In this document: in pieces, positions 1-8,463 of the stretch
Numbering within the stretch: position 1 is the stretch's first letter
Layout of the letters: the number at the start of each line of letters is the position of its first letter
Assembly (NCBI RefSeq): GCF_022640935.1
Contig: NZ_JALCCV010000001.1
Span: 144,188 to 208,187 of the forward strand
Direction: 5' to 3'
DNA length: 64,000 nucleotides
DNA from: Bifidobacterium sp.
GTDB taxonomy: Bacteria > Actinomycetota > Actinomycetes > Actinomycetales > Bifidobacteriaceae
Program-made: the position numbers and the translations under genes
Notes under the pieces: model-generated
Databases searched by the model: none
The model's input: the letters and a program-made list of their open reading frames with translations, nothing else
Told to the model about the DNA's origin: nothing

Positions 1-827
1 AGCTCCTGCACGGTGCGCACGTCGGCGCCGCCCTGGATCAGATGCGTCGCGAAGGAGTGACGCAGGGTGTGCGGATGCAGCGGCCGGTCGATGTGAGCCC
101 GCTCTCCTGCCAGGCGGATGATCTCCCACACGCTCTGACGCGACAGCCGTCTGCCTCGTTTGTTGAGGAATATGGCCCGCCGCTCCGGAGTGCCTTTGGC
201 CTTGCGTTCCAATTCCGGCCGCCCGGCATTGAGATACGCAGTCAACGCTTCCTGCGCATACCGGCCGACGGGCACGAGCCGCTGTTTCGAGCCTTTACCG
301 GTCAGCCGCACGACACGCTCATCCAAATCGATATCGCTCAGATCCGCGCCGACCGCCTCCGAGACGCGCGAGCCGGTCGCATACATGAACTCGAGCAGCC
401 CATGATCGCGCAACACGACCGGGTCCTCGCTGCCACGCATCGCCGCGGCATCCAAAAGCCGCCCGACCTCGTCGATGCTGAGCACATCGGGCAAGGTGCT
501 TGACGTCTTCGGCGCCTTTACCGCTGCTGCGACATCGTCGTCTACCGCATGTTGCATGAGCGCGAACTTGTGGAACTCATGGATGCTGGCGAGCCGACGC
601 GCCCTGCTTCGCGCGCTCTCCCCCGCCGCATCAAGGAACGCGATGTAAGCCTCCACATCATGTTTGCCAATGGCTCTCGGCATGCTGATCTCGCGAGCCC
701 GTAGCCAGTCGACATACCGACGGATATCGGATTCGTACGCCTTCACCGTCGCCCGTGAAAGCCCACGCTCCACATCGATGTGCGCGAGGAACTGCTCAAG
801 CAGCGCATCGAATCCGTTCCGTTCCAT
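1..827 (-). CDS. xerD: Tyrosine recombinase XerD/XerC type (3' end cut by window edge)
   Basis: Site-specific tyrosine recombinase, probably the chromosome-dimer resolvase acting at dif. The frame opens at an ATG (825-827) and runs off the left edge, giving about 275 residues of an expected 300 or so. Residues 1-100 look like the SAM-like core-binding domain. The catalytic domain follows, with the first Arg at about residue 154 (ATGSRVSEA) and the HxLRH box at about 253-257 (HTLRHSFATHL). The last His/Trp and the nucleophilic Tyr lie beyond the edge. It is downstream of rplT on the same strand, the order I know from bifidobacteria, but a 670-bp repeat-rich gap makes a separate promoter likely. 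XerD is favoured over XerC only by this context. Confidence 0.9.
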   Translation of the reverse strand, partial: MERNGFDALLEQFLAHIDVERGLSRATVKAYESDIRRYVDWLRAREISMPRAIGKHDVEAYIAFLDAAGESARSRARRLASIHEFHKFALMQHAVDDDVAAAVKAPKTSSTLPDVLSIDEVGRLLDAAAMRGSEDPVVLRDHGLLEFMYATGSRVSEAVGADLSDIDLDERVVRLTGKGSKQRLVPVGRYAQEALTAYLNAGRPELERKAKGTPERRAIFLNKRGRRLSRQSVWEIIRLAGERAHIDRPLHPHTLRHSFATHLIQGGADVRTVQE

Positions 828-1500
828 ACCGACCTATCCTATGCTGCCGCGCTGCACTGTGTGCGCCCACACGGCGCTGCAATGGGTCTGCCATGGGTCA
901 TAACGAGCCGCACATATTTTTATTAAGCACATTGTACGATACCGCGAGATTTTTGCGATCGGACACAATACTGTACGAATCACACAAACCGCGCCATTGC
1001 AACGTTTCTCTTTGCCCGAGGCGTAGGGTCTACTTCGCAAAGTGCTGAAAAGACGAAAAAAGTGCTTAATGCATGATTCTAGTGCCGAACTAGAGAACAT
1101 ATCCGAGAAAATGATCTCAACAGAGCCGAAGTGAGCAATGAGCCGGCGAACCTTCAGATCAGCCGTATTCCCGAGCGGTTTCGCCCGGCTGACGCGCCTT
1201 CATCGGCATCTTCATGAGCCGCCTGAAGCAAATCACCATTTATTAAGCACTTTTTTCGTCTTTTCAGCACTTGCCCAAGTAGACGTGATTACGCCGTAAC
1301 GATGAAACCGCGGAATAGCGCCATTGTTGGGATCCATTGCAACCGAAGAGGACACTGAATCAGGCGTCTATGCCATGGAAAGTGCTTAATAGATAATCGA
1401 GAGGCCTGCCGGATGCCGAGAAGACTCGTATAGCATCAACAACAGTCGCAGGGCTGCAGTCACCAGCCGGTAGGTTTCAGAGATACGGCGCCATCATCAC
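828..1500. repeat. Non-coding gap with iterated AAGTGCT/TTAAGCAC boxes
   Basis: No credible gene lies between xerD and the rplT terminator. The stretch holds a 31-bp perfect inverted repeat, 1040-1070 against 1242-1272, extending imperfectly to 43 bp (1028-1070 against 1242-1284, about 40 matches). The 9-mer ATTAAGCAC occurs four times: inverted at 922-930 and 1242-1250, and as its complement at 1062-1070 and 1382-1390. These mark two units of identical length (922-1070 and 1242-1390, 149 bp each). The heptamer AAGTGCT occurs at 1040 and 1060 on the plus strand, at 1246 and 1266 on the minus strand, and at 1380, with the pairs 20 bp apart. This could be a protein-binding array, the ends of a decayed mobile element, or a MITE-like relic. 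Confidence 0.75.
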
Positions 1501-1566
1501 AAAAAAATGCTTCATTCCCGGCGCAGCGGAACAATGAAACCATGTTCCGCCGCGCCGGGAATGAAG
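1501..1566 (-). terminator. Rho-independent terminator of infC-rpmI-rplT
   Basis: A long, nearly perfect inverted repeat of about 24 bp per arm spans 1510-1566, from CTTCATTCCCGGCGC to its complement with one mismatch. It is followed, in the minus-strand reading direction, by a run of seven U (A run at 1501-1507). It lies about 108 bp past the rplT stop, so it should end the ribosomal-protein transcript and uncouple it from xerD. Confidence 0.85.
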
Positions 1567-1674
1567 CGCATGCGATCTCGCACTCCTGCGGCGTTCATAG
1601 CCTTCACGAGTTCGTGGGCAAACGAATCAGCCAAAAGCCAGAAGATGCAAAGGGGCCGGATGCATCAATGTGCG

Positions 1675-2058
1675 TCAGGCGGAGATGGGGGCGTTGACAT
1701 CCTCGGGCAGCGCAGACTTGGCCTGCTCCACGATCGCCTTGAAAGTGTCGGCGTCGGAAACGGCAAGCTCGGACAGGGCGCGGCGGTCCAGCTCGATGCC
1801 GGCCAACTTCAAGCCTTGCATGAAGCGGTTGTAGGTGATGCCTTCGGCGCGGACGGCGGCGTTGATGCGCTGGATCCACAGCTTGCGGAAGTCGCCCTTG
1901 CGCGCCTTACGGTCGCGGAAGTTGTAATTGAATGAATGCAGGAGCTGTTCCTTGGCCCTGCGGTAGGAGCGGGAACGCTGGCCGCGATAGCCGGAGGCCC
2001 TTTCGAGAACGACGCGACGCTTCTTATGAGCGTTCACTGCGCGCTTGATACGTGCCAT
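1675..2058 (-). CDS. rplT: 50S ribosomal protein L20 (bL20)
   Basis: Large-subunit protein that binds 23S rRNA early in 50S assembly. The 127-residue product opens [15 protein letters not shown] and contains the typical basic N-terminal tail and the [17 protein letters not shown] segment of bL20. Length is slightly above the usual 115-120 because of an acidic C-terminal tail (about residues 110-127). It is the third gene of infC-rpmI-rplT, 45 bp after rpmI, and is followed by a strong terminator. In other bacteria L20 represses this operon by binding its leader; whether that occurs here is inference. Confidence 0.98.
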   Translation of the reverse strand: MARIKRAVNAHKKRRVVLERASGYRGQRSRSYRRAKEQLLHSFNYNFRDRKARKGDFRKLWIQRINAAVRAEGITYNRFMQGLKLAGIELDRRALSELAVSDADTFKAIVEQAKSALPEDVNAPISA

Positions 2059-2103
2059 AGTAGTAACTTCTTTCTTTGTCTAGCGTCTATCACTCGTCGC
2101 AGT

Positions 2104-2298
2104 TCAGCGGCCGAGCAGCTTCTTCATGTTCTTGCTCTGCGCAGGTGCGAGCACCTGGTCGGCCTTCAGGGCGCGACGCTTGCGAGCGGACTTGTGTTCG
2201 AGGTTGTGTCGCATGGCGCTGCCGGCCTGCATGAGCTTGCCCGAGCCGGTGACGCGGACGCGCTTCTTGGCTGCGGAATTGGTTTTCATCTTCGGCAT
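2104..2298 (-). CDS. rpmI: 50S ribosomal protein L35 (bL35)
   Basis: Small basic ribosomal protein of 64 residues that begins [13 protein letters not shown] and ends KNMKKLLGR, both diagnostic of bL35. The start at 2298 is chosen over an upstream in-frame ATG because an AAGGAGGG ribosome-binding site sits directly in front of it and the family starts MPK. It lies between infC and rplT. The 131 bp separating it from infC contain two hairpins that could serve in L20-type autoregulation. Confidence 0.98.
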   Translation of the reverse strand: MPKMKTNSAAKKRVRVTGSGKLMQAGSAMRHNLEHKSARKRRALKADQVLAPAQSKNMKKLLGR

Positions 2299-2429
2299 TG
2301 CTGCCCTCCTTGTGCTTGATGCCACCCTGTGGCATCACAATGGTTCCGTCACCGCGTGTTGCCCGATGACTCGCATGATCAGCCGGAGAGCCAACTCCGG
2401 CATGACATTTCAATGTGTGGCGCCCCGCA
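2299..2429 (-). promoter_or_regulatory. infC-rpmI spacer with two hairpins
   Basis: The spacer carries two short perfect inverted repeats: 2317-2325 with 2329-2337 (GATGCCAC, 3-nt loop) and 2382-2388 with 2395-2401 (GCCGGAG, 6-nt loop). In enteric bacteria and Firmicutes, L20 binds structured RNA just upstream of rpmI or infC. These hairpins are candidates for such a site, but no sequence match to a known leader was established. Confidence 0.4.
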
Positions 2430-3128
2430 TCAGACCTTGTTCACGGCCCTTGGCTTTGGAACGGGAACGGAGTCCTGTTCCGCCGGAGCAGACTTGCCCT
2501 GTGCCTTTTCCGCCCCGTTCGCGCCGGTCTTGGCGGCCATGCGCGCCGCCTGACGGGCCTGGCGCTCGGCGCGCGACTGATCGCCGCGGCGGCGCTGCTC
2601 GGATTGCGTGTGCACCTTCTTGGCCTTGGGCGTCAGCGTCATGATGATGTTGCGCCCTTCCTGCTTCGGGTAGGACTCGACGGCGCCGAATTCGGCGACC
2701 TCGTTCGCCAGCCGCTCCAGCAGTTCGACGCCGCCGATCGGACGCGACTGCTCGCGGCCGCGCAGCATAATCGTGACCTTGACCTTGTCGCCGCCATTCA
2801 GGAATCGTGTCACATGGCCCTTCTTGACCTCGAAGTCATGTTCGTCGATCTTCAGGCGGAAGCGAATCTCCTTGATCTCCGCCGTATTCTGGTTGCGGCG
2901 GGCCTCGCGGGCCTTGATCTTCTCGTTGTATTTGAACTTGCCGTAATCGATGAGCTTGGCGACCGGAGGCTTTGCGTTCGGTGCCACCTCGACGAGGTCA
3001 AGGTTCGCTTCCTTCGCCAGATTCAACGCGACCGAGGTGGCAATGACGCCGACCTGCTCGCTGTTCGGGCCGATCAGGCGCACCTGGGAGACGCGAATCT
3101 CGTCGTTGATACGTGGTTCGTCGCTGAT
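2430..3128 (-). CDS. infC: Translation initiation factor IF-3, non-AUG start
   Basis: IF-3 binds the 30S subunit and checks initiator tRNA and start-codon pairing. Reading back from the first ATG (3083), the frame continues through ISDEPRINDEIRVSQVRLIGP, which is the conserved IF-3 N-terminus. The start is therefore an ATC at 3126-3128 or the preceding ATT at 3129-3131. The ATC is preferred because GGAG lies 5 nt before it. Rare start codons in infC are the classical basis of autoregulation by IF-3. The N-domain, linker (KFKYNEKIKAREARRNQ) and C-domain are followed by an Ala/Lys/Pro-rich tail of about 45 residues, as in other Actinobacteria. It heads the infC-rpmI-rplT operon. Confidence 0.93.
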   Translation of the reverse strand: MSDEPRINDEIRVSQVRLIGPNSEQVGVIATSVALNLAKEANLDLVEVAPNAKPPVAKLIDYGKFKYNEKIKAREARRNQNTAEIKEIRFRLKIDEHDFEVKKGHVTRFLNGGDKVKVTIMLRGREQSRPIGGVELLERLANEVAEFGAVESYPKQEGRNIIMTLTPKAKKVHTQSEQRRRGDQSRAERQARQAARMAAKTGANGAEKAQGKSAPAEQDSVPVPKPRAVNKV

Positions 3129-3131
3129 AAT

Positions 3132-3483
3132 TACTCCAATCCTTATATTCCTTCGCGGGACCAGATGAAAACTTCGGCAGCGGATTCATGGCACAGCAGC
3201 GAAGCGCCATATCAGGCGCATTGCATCGTCGGATGCGAATCGCAACTTCACGGTTCCCCGCGAACCTATTCGCAGCGAACCATCAGCTCTATGCCTTGAA
3301 CCCGAAGCCATGACAAGCTTCCAGGTGGGGTTGCCCCGCTTTCTTGATTTCTCAAGCCAGTCACCAAGTATATCATGCCCCCGGACAAGAACTCGTAGGC
3401 CGTTTTCGACCATCACGGCAGCGAAGCCTTATCGCGCATCGCACACCCACGTATGCATCGGAAGCATGAAGGGCGGGCCTTGA
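3132..3483 (-). promoter_or_regulatory. Leader and probable promoter region of infC
   Basis: The 350 bp between the GH20 gene and infC contain no credible ORF. On the minus strand a good -10 (TATACT, plus-strand positions 3367-3372) would give an infC leader of about 230 nt. A convincing -35 is not visible. No terminator for the GH20 operon was recognised here, so read-through into infC is possible. Confidence 0.35.
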
Positions 3484-4932
3484 TCAATGAAAGAGCGTTG
3501 TCGACTGATAATAGTCGCCGAATCCTAGCTTCGCCCAGAAGTCGGCGTAATCGCAGACATCCGCCGGTGCCTCCGAGCCGCGATCTTCGGCTCTTCCTCT
3601 CCATGCGAGGTCAGCGATCAGAGCGAGCCTCGGGAGGAGCAACGTGGCGATATCCGCGTCTTCGCGCACCGTCTCCGTCCACAACGCGCCCTCCACGCCG
3701 GAGGTCACGATGCCTTCTGCCCTCTCAAGGGAATGGCCTTCCAACACCCGCATCGAATCCTGAGGCTCATAGTTAGGAAAACCTAATGTCTCCATTCGTT
3801 CGTTTTGCGCTTGGTCACGGCTGCGTTCAGCGTATTTCCTGTCCAGATACATGAATGACTGGCGCGAATCGACGACATATGCGCCTTTGTCGCGCATACG
3901 CCGGGGATCTTCCCGGCACTGCGCGTACATGGCTGCAGCCGCATGCGCGTAAGGCTTGAAAGATGCAGGCCAAGACGCCGCAAGTTCCTCCTCGGAGGCT
4001 ATATCATCCTGCGTCATCCAGTACTGATAGGCATCCGCGCGAGCATGCGCGCGCGAGGCCTCCTGCCACGCCATCGCCTTCCCGCCTCGTCGGTGCACGT
4101 CCTCGATCAGGGCGGTTATCGCCCTATCATAGGCTTCCTGGGCCATACCGAAGACCTCATCTCCCCCAATATGCACGTATTCGCCGGTCGCCAGCTCGCA
4201 CAAGGCGTCTGTGCAGGAGTCGAAAAAAGCGTCGGCTTGCGGGGCATCCGGAGAAATATAGGAAAGGATGGGGTTGGCGAATTTTTGTTGTGCCAACTGT
4301 GGATACACGCTCAGCAAAGCAGCGCAATGCCCTGGCAGATCAATCTCCGGAATGAGGCAGATATGACGTTTCGCCGCATGTGCCTTCAGCTGGTTCAGTT
4401 GCAGAGGCGTGAACACATCGGCAAGCATGCCTATTCGATCGAATCCCTTGACGGGAATCCTCCACGACTGATGATCGGTCAGATGAAGATGGAGGGCCGA
4501 CATGCGATGCACAGCAAGCAGATCGATCACTCTCTCGATGGTTCTCTCTGAAGCCCGGTACCGTGCAACGTCCAGATTCAGCGACCGGTAAGAGTATGCA
4601 GGCCCGTCATCATGTTGCGTCGGGGCGGACGCCGCACGCGGTGCGAAGAACGAGCACAGTGCGCGATATGCTCCTGTTGCGGTGGCTGCCGATATGGCAA
4701 GGCTGTCCGTATCCCAACGCTGGATGCGAAAACGTTCGTCGGATTCTTCCCGCACCGGACGTATCCCTTTGGCGCATGGCACCTCCAAGCCTTGGACGAG
4801 TGAGCATGCAATGGTCAGTGTACCGGCCGGAATGATATCCTGCGCTTCGCGCCCAACTGCGGAGCATAGATCCTCGAAATCGGACCAGGCACGCCGTCCC
4901 TCGTCCTCGTCTCCAGCGAAGTTGATATTCAC
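3484..4932 (-). CDS. Glycoside hydrolase family 20 beta-N-acetylhexosaminidase
   Basis: Probably removes terminal beta-linked GlcNAc/GalNAc from imported oligosaccharides in the cytoplasm. The 482-residue protein has no signal peptide. After an N-terminal GH20b-like domain come the barrel motifs LHLHLTDHQSWRI, EIDLPGH and HIGGDEV, whose Asp-Glu pair is the catalytic dyad of GH20 (Glu as acid, Asp assisting the substrate N-acetyl group). The start is a GTG at 4930-4932 with AAAGGA 6 nt upstream. It is the last gene of a minus-strand glycoside operon, 77 bp after the SGNH esterase. Substrate-assisted catalysis is family knowledge; the precise sugar is unknown. Confidence 0.87.
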   Translation of the reverse strand: MNINFAGDEDEGRRAWSDFEDLCSAVGREAQDIIPAGTLTIACSLVQGLEVPCAKGIRPVREESDERFRIQRWDTDSLAISAATATGAYRALCSFFAPRAASAPTQHDDGPAYSYRSLNLDVARYRASERTIERVIDLLAVHRMSALHLHLTDHQSWRIPVKGFDRIGMLADVFTPLQLNQLKAHAAKRHICLIPEIDLPGHCAALLSVYPQLAQQKFANPILSYISPDAPQADAFFDSCTDALCELATGEYVHIGGDEVFGMAQEAYDRAITALIEDVHRRGGKAMAWQEASRAHARADAYQYWMTQDDIASEEELAASWPASFKPYAHAAAAMYAQCREDPRRMRDKGAYVVDSRQSFMYLDRKYAERSRDQAQNERMETLGFPNYEPQDSMRVLEGHSLERAEGIVTSGVEGALWTETVREDADIATLLLPRLALIADLAWRGRAEDRGSEAPADVCDYADFWAKLGFGDYYQSTTLFH

Positions 4933-5009
4933 GATTTTCCTTTCATCTATGCATGCGCATTGGCATACCTCAGGCTTGTCGGGTGCCTAGCCTCTGGACA
5001 TGCTACATT

Positions 5010-6143
5010 TCATGAGGTGCGGCGGATCGACGATACGGCCTTCCCTAGCGCAGCCGCGATGCGCCCCGCCATCAGATCGATGCCTTCCGGGCCGGGATGC
5101 AGTTTATCGACGAGAAGGCCGGCATCGGCAGGACCGAAGAACTCGCGGCCGTCCGCCACCGTCAACTGCGGATCATCGCGCTCTTGGGCGATTGCGGCGA
5201 TGAGATCGCGGGTGCGTTGAAGGGTGAGGGCGCCTGCATCGTCGGCCACGTTGCGCTCGGCCACGGCATAATTGCCATCGGGCTGCATGACGATTGGCCC
5301 GGGGTTACGTTTCTGGATGGGGCAGTAGCAGGCTGTGGAGAGAATGATCGGGGTATGGGGCTGCTTGTCTCGTATCGTGTCAAGGAATCCGTGGAGAGCG
5401 GGCACGAAGAATCGCTCTCTCATCGAATCCGCATTCACTATGTTGATGCCGATCGCGCATGTGATGATGTCGGATGGGGTTTCGCCGATGGCTCGGGCCA
5501 TGCATGGATCCATCTGCGCATTGCCGGAAAGCGAGTAATCCCTGAGATGGAGCCCCAACGCCCTTGCCACCTGCTCGGGCCACCGCCTCGAAGGGCTTGG
5601 TGTCTGGGCGCCGTGCGAGATGGAACTCCCGTAATGCGTCCACCGGATCGTTCCGGGCGCGTCCGCCGGATCGATCGTACGCTGCGATCGCATGCCTATC
5701 AATTCGATCAGGCACGTGTGAGGCAGCATGATGCAGAATGTCCCATCGCCGCCGTCTGCGGGCGCCAGGTCGATATGCATCGGCACACCAGGCCTGAGCG
5801 AAAATGTGCGGCTTTCCAGGTCGGGAACCAACCTGCCTGCGGATCGGACAGATATATCCGTAATGCGTGTGCCCTGGCCGTCACGTGTGGCCACGCTGAG
5901 CCTGTTATCCGCCTCTTCAAGCGCGTATCCGGCCAACGTCAGGGTGGCGGGTGCCGAGATGTGCACATTGAGATGCACTCCGGAAGGGCAGAATTCGTTC
6001 CATACGAACCACGGATCACGAATCTGGCTGCGGTACCGACGCGCTATGCGGTGCGGCATGACGCCGCCGAGAGGACCGGGGACGACATCAGCGACGCCAT
6101 CGAGAAACGCCGTCATCTCAGCGGCGGTGCAGGAATAGGCCAT
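5010..6143 (-). CDS. SGNH/GDSL-family hydrolase, probable carbohydrate esterase
   Basis: A 377-residue protein whose second half is an SGNH hydrolase: block I is GSSISHGAQ (nucleophile Ser in place of the GDS triplet), a GIN box follows, and the C-terminal block V is DKLHPGPEG with the Asp-x-x-His pair. The N-terminal 150 residues are a beta-rich domain of the type that precedes catalytic domains in acetyl-xylan or rhamnogalacturonan esterases. The start at 6143 has AAAGGA 5 nt upstream. No signal peptide is present. Position between GH3 and GH20 genes suggests deacylation of imported oligosaccharides; the acyl group and sugar are not deducible. Confidence 0.78.
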   Translation of the reverse strand: MAYSCTAAEMTAFLDGVADVVPGPLGGVMPHRIARRYRSQIRDPWFVWNEFCPSGVHLNVHISAPATLTLAGYALEEADNRLSVATRDGQGTRITDISVRSAGRLVPDLESRTFSLRPGVPMHIDLAPADGGDGTFCIMLPHTCLIELIGMRSQRTIDPADAPGTIRWTHYGSSISHGAQTPSPSRRWPEQVARALGLHLRDYSLSGNAQMDPCMARAIGETPSDIITCAIGINIVNADSMRERFFVPALHGFLDTIRDKQPHTPIILSTACYCPIQKRNPGPIVMQPDGNYAVAERNVADDAGALTLQRTRDLIAAIAQERDDPQLTVADGREFFGPADAGLLVDKLHPGPEGIDLMAGRIAAALGKAVSSIRRTS

Positions 6144-6203
6144 GGCATTCCTTTCGTTGCGACGGCTCGCCAATGATGCTTGGAGAGAGGAGCCGCCAAT
6201 CTG

Positions 6204-8456
6204 TCAATTGTCCACGGTCTCGGTCGCGCAACGCAGATCATTGGCCCGGCGCACCATATCGTCAACGTTTTCTTCGCTGATCCCTATACCCCAAGAGGCA
6301 AGTTTGATCAGTGGCATCTGCATGAACATCGCCTTCATCTCCGGCGATGGTTCGCCGCCCCCCATGTTCTCGGCGATGCCTTGAACCAATGGATTGATGA
6401 TCGGTGCCCCGTAAGGGCTCTCACTCCACTCGCCGATGGTCGACATCGCTTCAAGCGACGCGACGTAGCCGTCGCCCGGCAGTTCCACCGTGGCGCTCAG
6501 CTGCGTGTCGCGGCTGGAGCGGGAGAGCTCGATGCGATATTGCCCCGGATACTGTCTCCATCTCGCCTGTCTGGTATTCCACGTAGAGAACGCGCGCATG
6601 TCCAAGTCAATCGACACTTCTTTACTCTCCCCCGGTTCCAGCTCCACGCGCTCGAATCCCTTGAGCTCATGGGCAGGCCTTCCCGGCTGCCCGCTGGCGA
6701 CGTAGATCTGCGGGACGTCCGCCCCTCGGCATGAGCCCGTATTGGTCACGGTGAATGCTCCCTGGGCTCCCTGCCCGAGCTGGCTGATGCGCAGATCGCT
6801 ATAGGAGAACGTCGTATAGGACAACCCGTATCCGAAAGGATAGGATATAGGCAGATCAAGCGTGTCATAATAGCGATAGCCGACATACAGTCCCTCGCCG
6901 TAAAGTACCTGTCCGTCGCAGCCCGGGAAATTCAGGCGGCACGGCGTATCGTCTAATGCGCGTGGAATGGTTTCGTTCAAGCGTCCGGAGGGATTGGCCG
7001 CCCCGGTGAGCACGTCGGCCATCGCCGCGCCCCCGGCCTGGCCCAGAAGCCAGCCTTCGAGCAGCGCGTCACAGTGTTCGGCCCAATCACCGATGCTGAT
7101 GACGCCGCCACCGGACAATATGACGACAGTCGGCGTCCCGGTGTCGATGACAGTCTGCAGCAGCTTGCGCTGATCATCGTGCAAATCGATCGAAGTCTTG
7201 TCCATCCCCTCGGATTCGTCATTATCAAGGTATCCCACGACGACAATGGCCACCGAAGCTTCCTGCGCAGTCCGCCTCGCCTGCGAGAGCAGGGCCTCAT
7301 CCACGCGATGGTCGGATTGCACACGATACCCCGGCGCGAACCGCAGCGTTGCCTGAGGCAATGCCTCACCCAGTTCACCCAGCAAGTCATGGACCATCGG
7401 AGGATTGACATGCGAGGAGCCGCCCCCTTGGAAGCGCGGAGTGCGGGCGAATTCCCCAATCACTGCGATGGTGTCGGCCGATGATGGGTCGATGGGAAGT
7501 ATCCCGTTGTTCTTCAGCAGCACCATGGACTCTTGGGCCGCCTTGCGTGCGACCCGGTCATGACTTTCAAAGTCAATCGGCTCTTTGGCCTTGATGCGGA
7601 CGTCGGCTGTGCGATCCGCCAGAATCCGAATGCGGCTGACAGTTTGGTCCAAGGTATCGATCGAGCATGCGCCCGAACGAACGGCATCCACTATCTTGCT
7701 GTCCGTCCCGCTCGGCGGCATCTCGATGTCCAGACCTGCGGCAAGCGCCGATACGCGATCGACGACCGCGCCCCAATCCGAGATCACAACCCCATCAAAC
7801 CTCCATTCCCCGCGAAGTATGTCAGTCAGCAGCCGGCGGTTCTGGCTTGCATACTCGCCGTTCACTTTGTTGTACGCACACATCAGCGCCCACGGATGGT
7901 CCTGCCTCACCGTCGTCTCAAAAGCTGGCAGATAGATCTCGCGCAGCGTGCGCTCGTCAATCTGCGCATTGACGCGGAACCGGTCAGTCTCCTGGTTGTT
8001 GGCAGCGAAATGCTTCGGCACTGCGCTGACCCCTTGGGATTGCACGCCACGAACGAATGAGGAGCCGTAAGCTCCCGCTAGGAACGGGTCCTCCGAGGCG
8101 TATTCGAAGTTTCTTCCGCCCAGCGGCGAGCGTTTGATGTTCAGCCCCGGGCCCAGCAGTACGCTCACGGCAAGCGAGCGAGCCTCCTGCGCCAGGGTGC
8201 GCGCTACCGTTTCGATCATCCGGCGATCCCATGTGGAGGCCAGACCAGCAGCCGGCGGAAAGCAGGTGGACTGCCTGCTGCTGGCGATGCCGAGGGAATC
8301 GCCTTCGTCTCCCTGATAGCGCACGCCATGGGGGCCGTCGCTCATATGCAGGGCATCAACCACTCCCTCGATGCCTTGGCTGGTCCAAGTAGTGGCGCCC
8401 GAGGTCAGGCTCGCCTTCTGCTCAACGGTCAGCGTTGTCGTTGTCGTTGTCGTCAT
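6204..8456 (-). CDS. Glycoside hydrolase family 3 beta-glucosidase-like enzyme
   Basis: The 750-residue protein has the three-domain GH3 layout: barrel with the nucleophile Asp in GVVISDWGAV, alpha/beta sandwich, and a C-terminal fibronectin III-like domain (about 570-650) with a further 85-residue tail. PKHFAANNQE is the conserved substrate-binding Lys-His motif of beta-glucosidases. There is no signal peptide, so it acts on imported saccharides. Start at 8456 (MTTTTTTTLTVEQK) follows an AGAAGG site; the longer upstream reading frame is not GH3-like. It begins 7 bp after the GH1 gene. Exact linkage specificity is not clear. Confidence 0.88.
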   Translation of the reverse strand: MTTTTTTTLTVEQKASLTSGATTWTSQGIEGVVDALHMSDGPHGVRYQGDEGDSLGIASSRQSTCFPPAAGLASTWDRRMIETVARTLAQEARSLAVSVLLGPGLNIKRSPLGGRNFEYASEDPFLAGAYGSSFVRGVQSQGVSAVPKHFAANNQETDRFRVNAQIDERTLREIYLPAFETTVRQDHPWALMCAYNKVNGEYASQNRRLLTDILRGEWRFDGVVISDWGAVVDRVSALAAGLDIEMPPSGTDSKIVDAVRSGACSIDTLDQTVSRIRILADRTADVRIKAKEPIDFESHDRVARKAAQESMVLLKNNGILPIDPSSADTIAVIGEFARTPRFQGGGSSHVNPPMVHDLLGELGEALPQATLRFAPGYRVQSDHRVDEALLSQARRTAQEASVAIVVVGYLDNDESEGMDKTSIDLHDDQRKLLQTVIDTGTPTVVILSGGGVISIGDWAEHCDALLEGWLLGQAGGAAMADVLTGAANPSGRLNETIPRALDDTPCRLNFPGCDGQVLYGEGLYVGYRYYDTLDLPISYPFGYGLSYTTFSYSDLRISQLGQGAQGAFTVTNTGSCRGADVPQIYVASGQPGRPAHELKGFERVELEPGESKEVSIDLDMRAFSTWNTRQARWRQYPGQYRIELSRSSRDTQLSATVELPGDGYVASLEAMSTIGEWSESPYGAPIINPLVQGIAENMGGGEPSPEMKAMFMQMPLIKLASWGIGISEENVDDMVRRANDLRCATETVDN

Positions 8457-8463
8457 GATCCTT

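Noticed and set aside
1028..1284. Complete insertion sequence bounded by the 43-bp inverted repeats
   Set aside because: No transposase ORF fits in the 257 bp and no flanking target duplication was seen; kept only as a repeat/MITE-like possibility.
5097..6176. 359-codon plus-strand frame opposite the SGNH hydrolase
   Set aside because: Shadow frame; the minus strand has SGNH motifs, an RBS and operon spacing.
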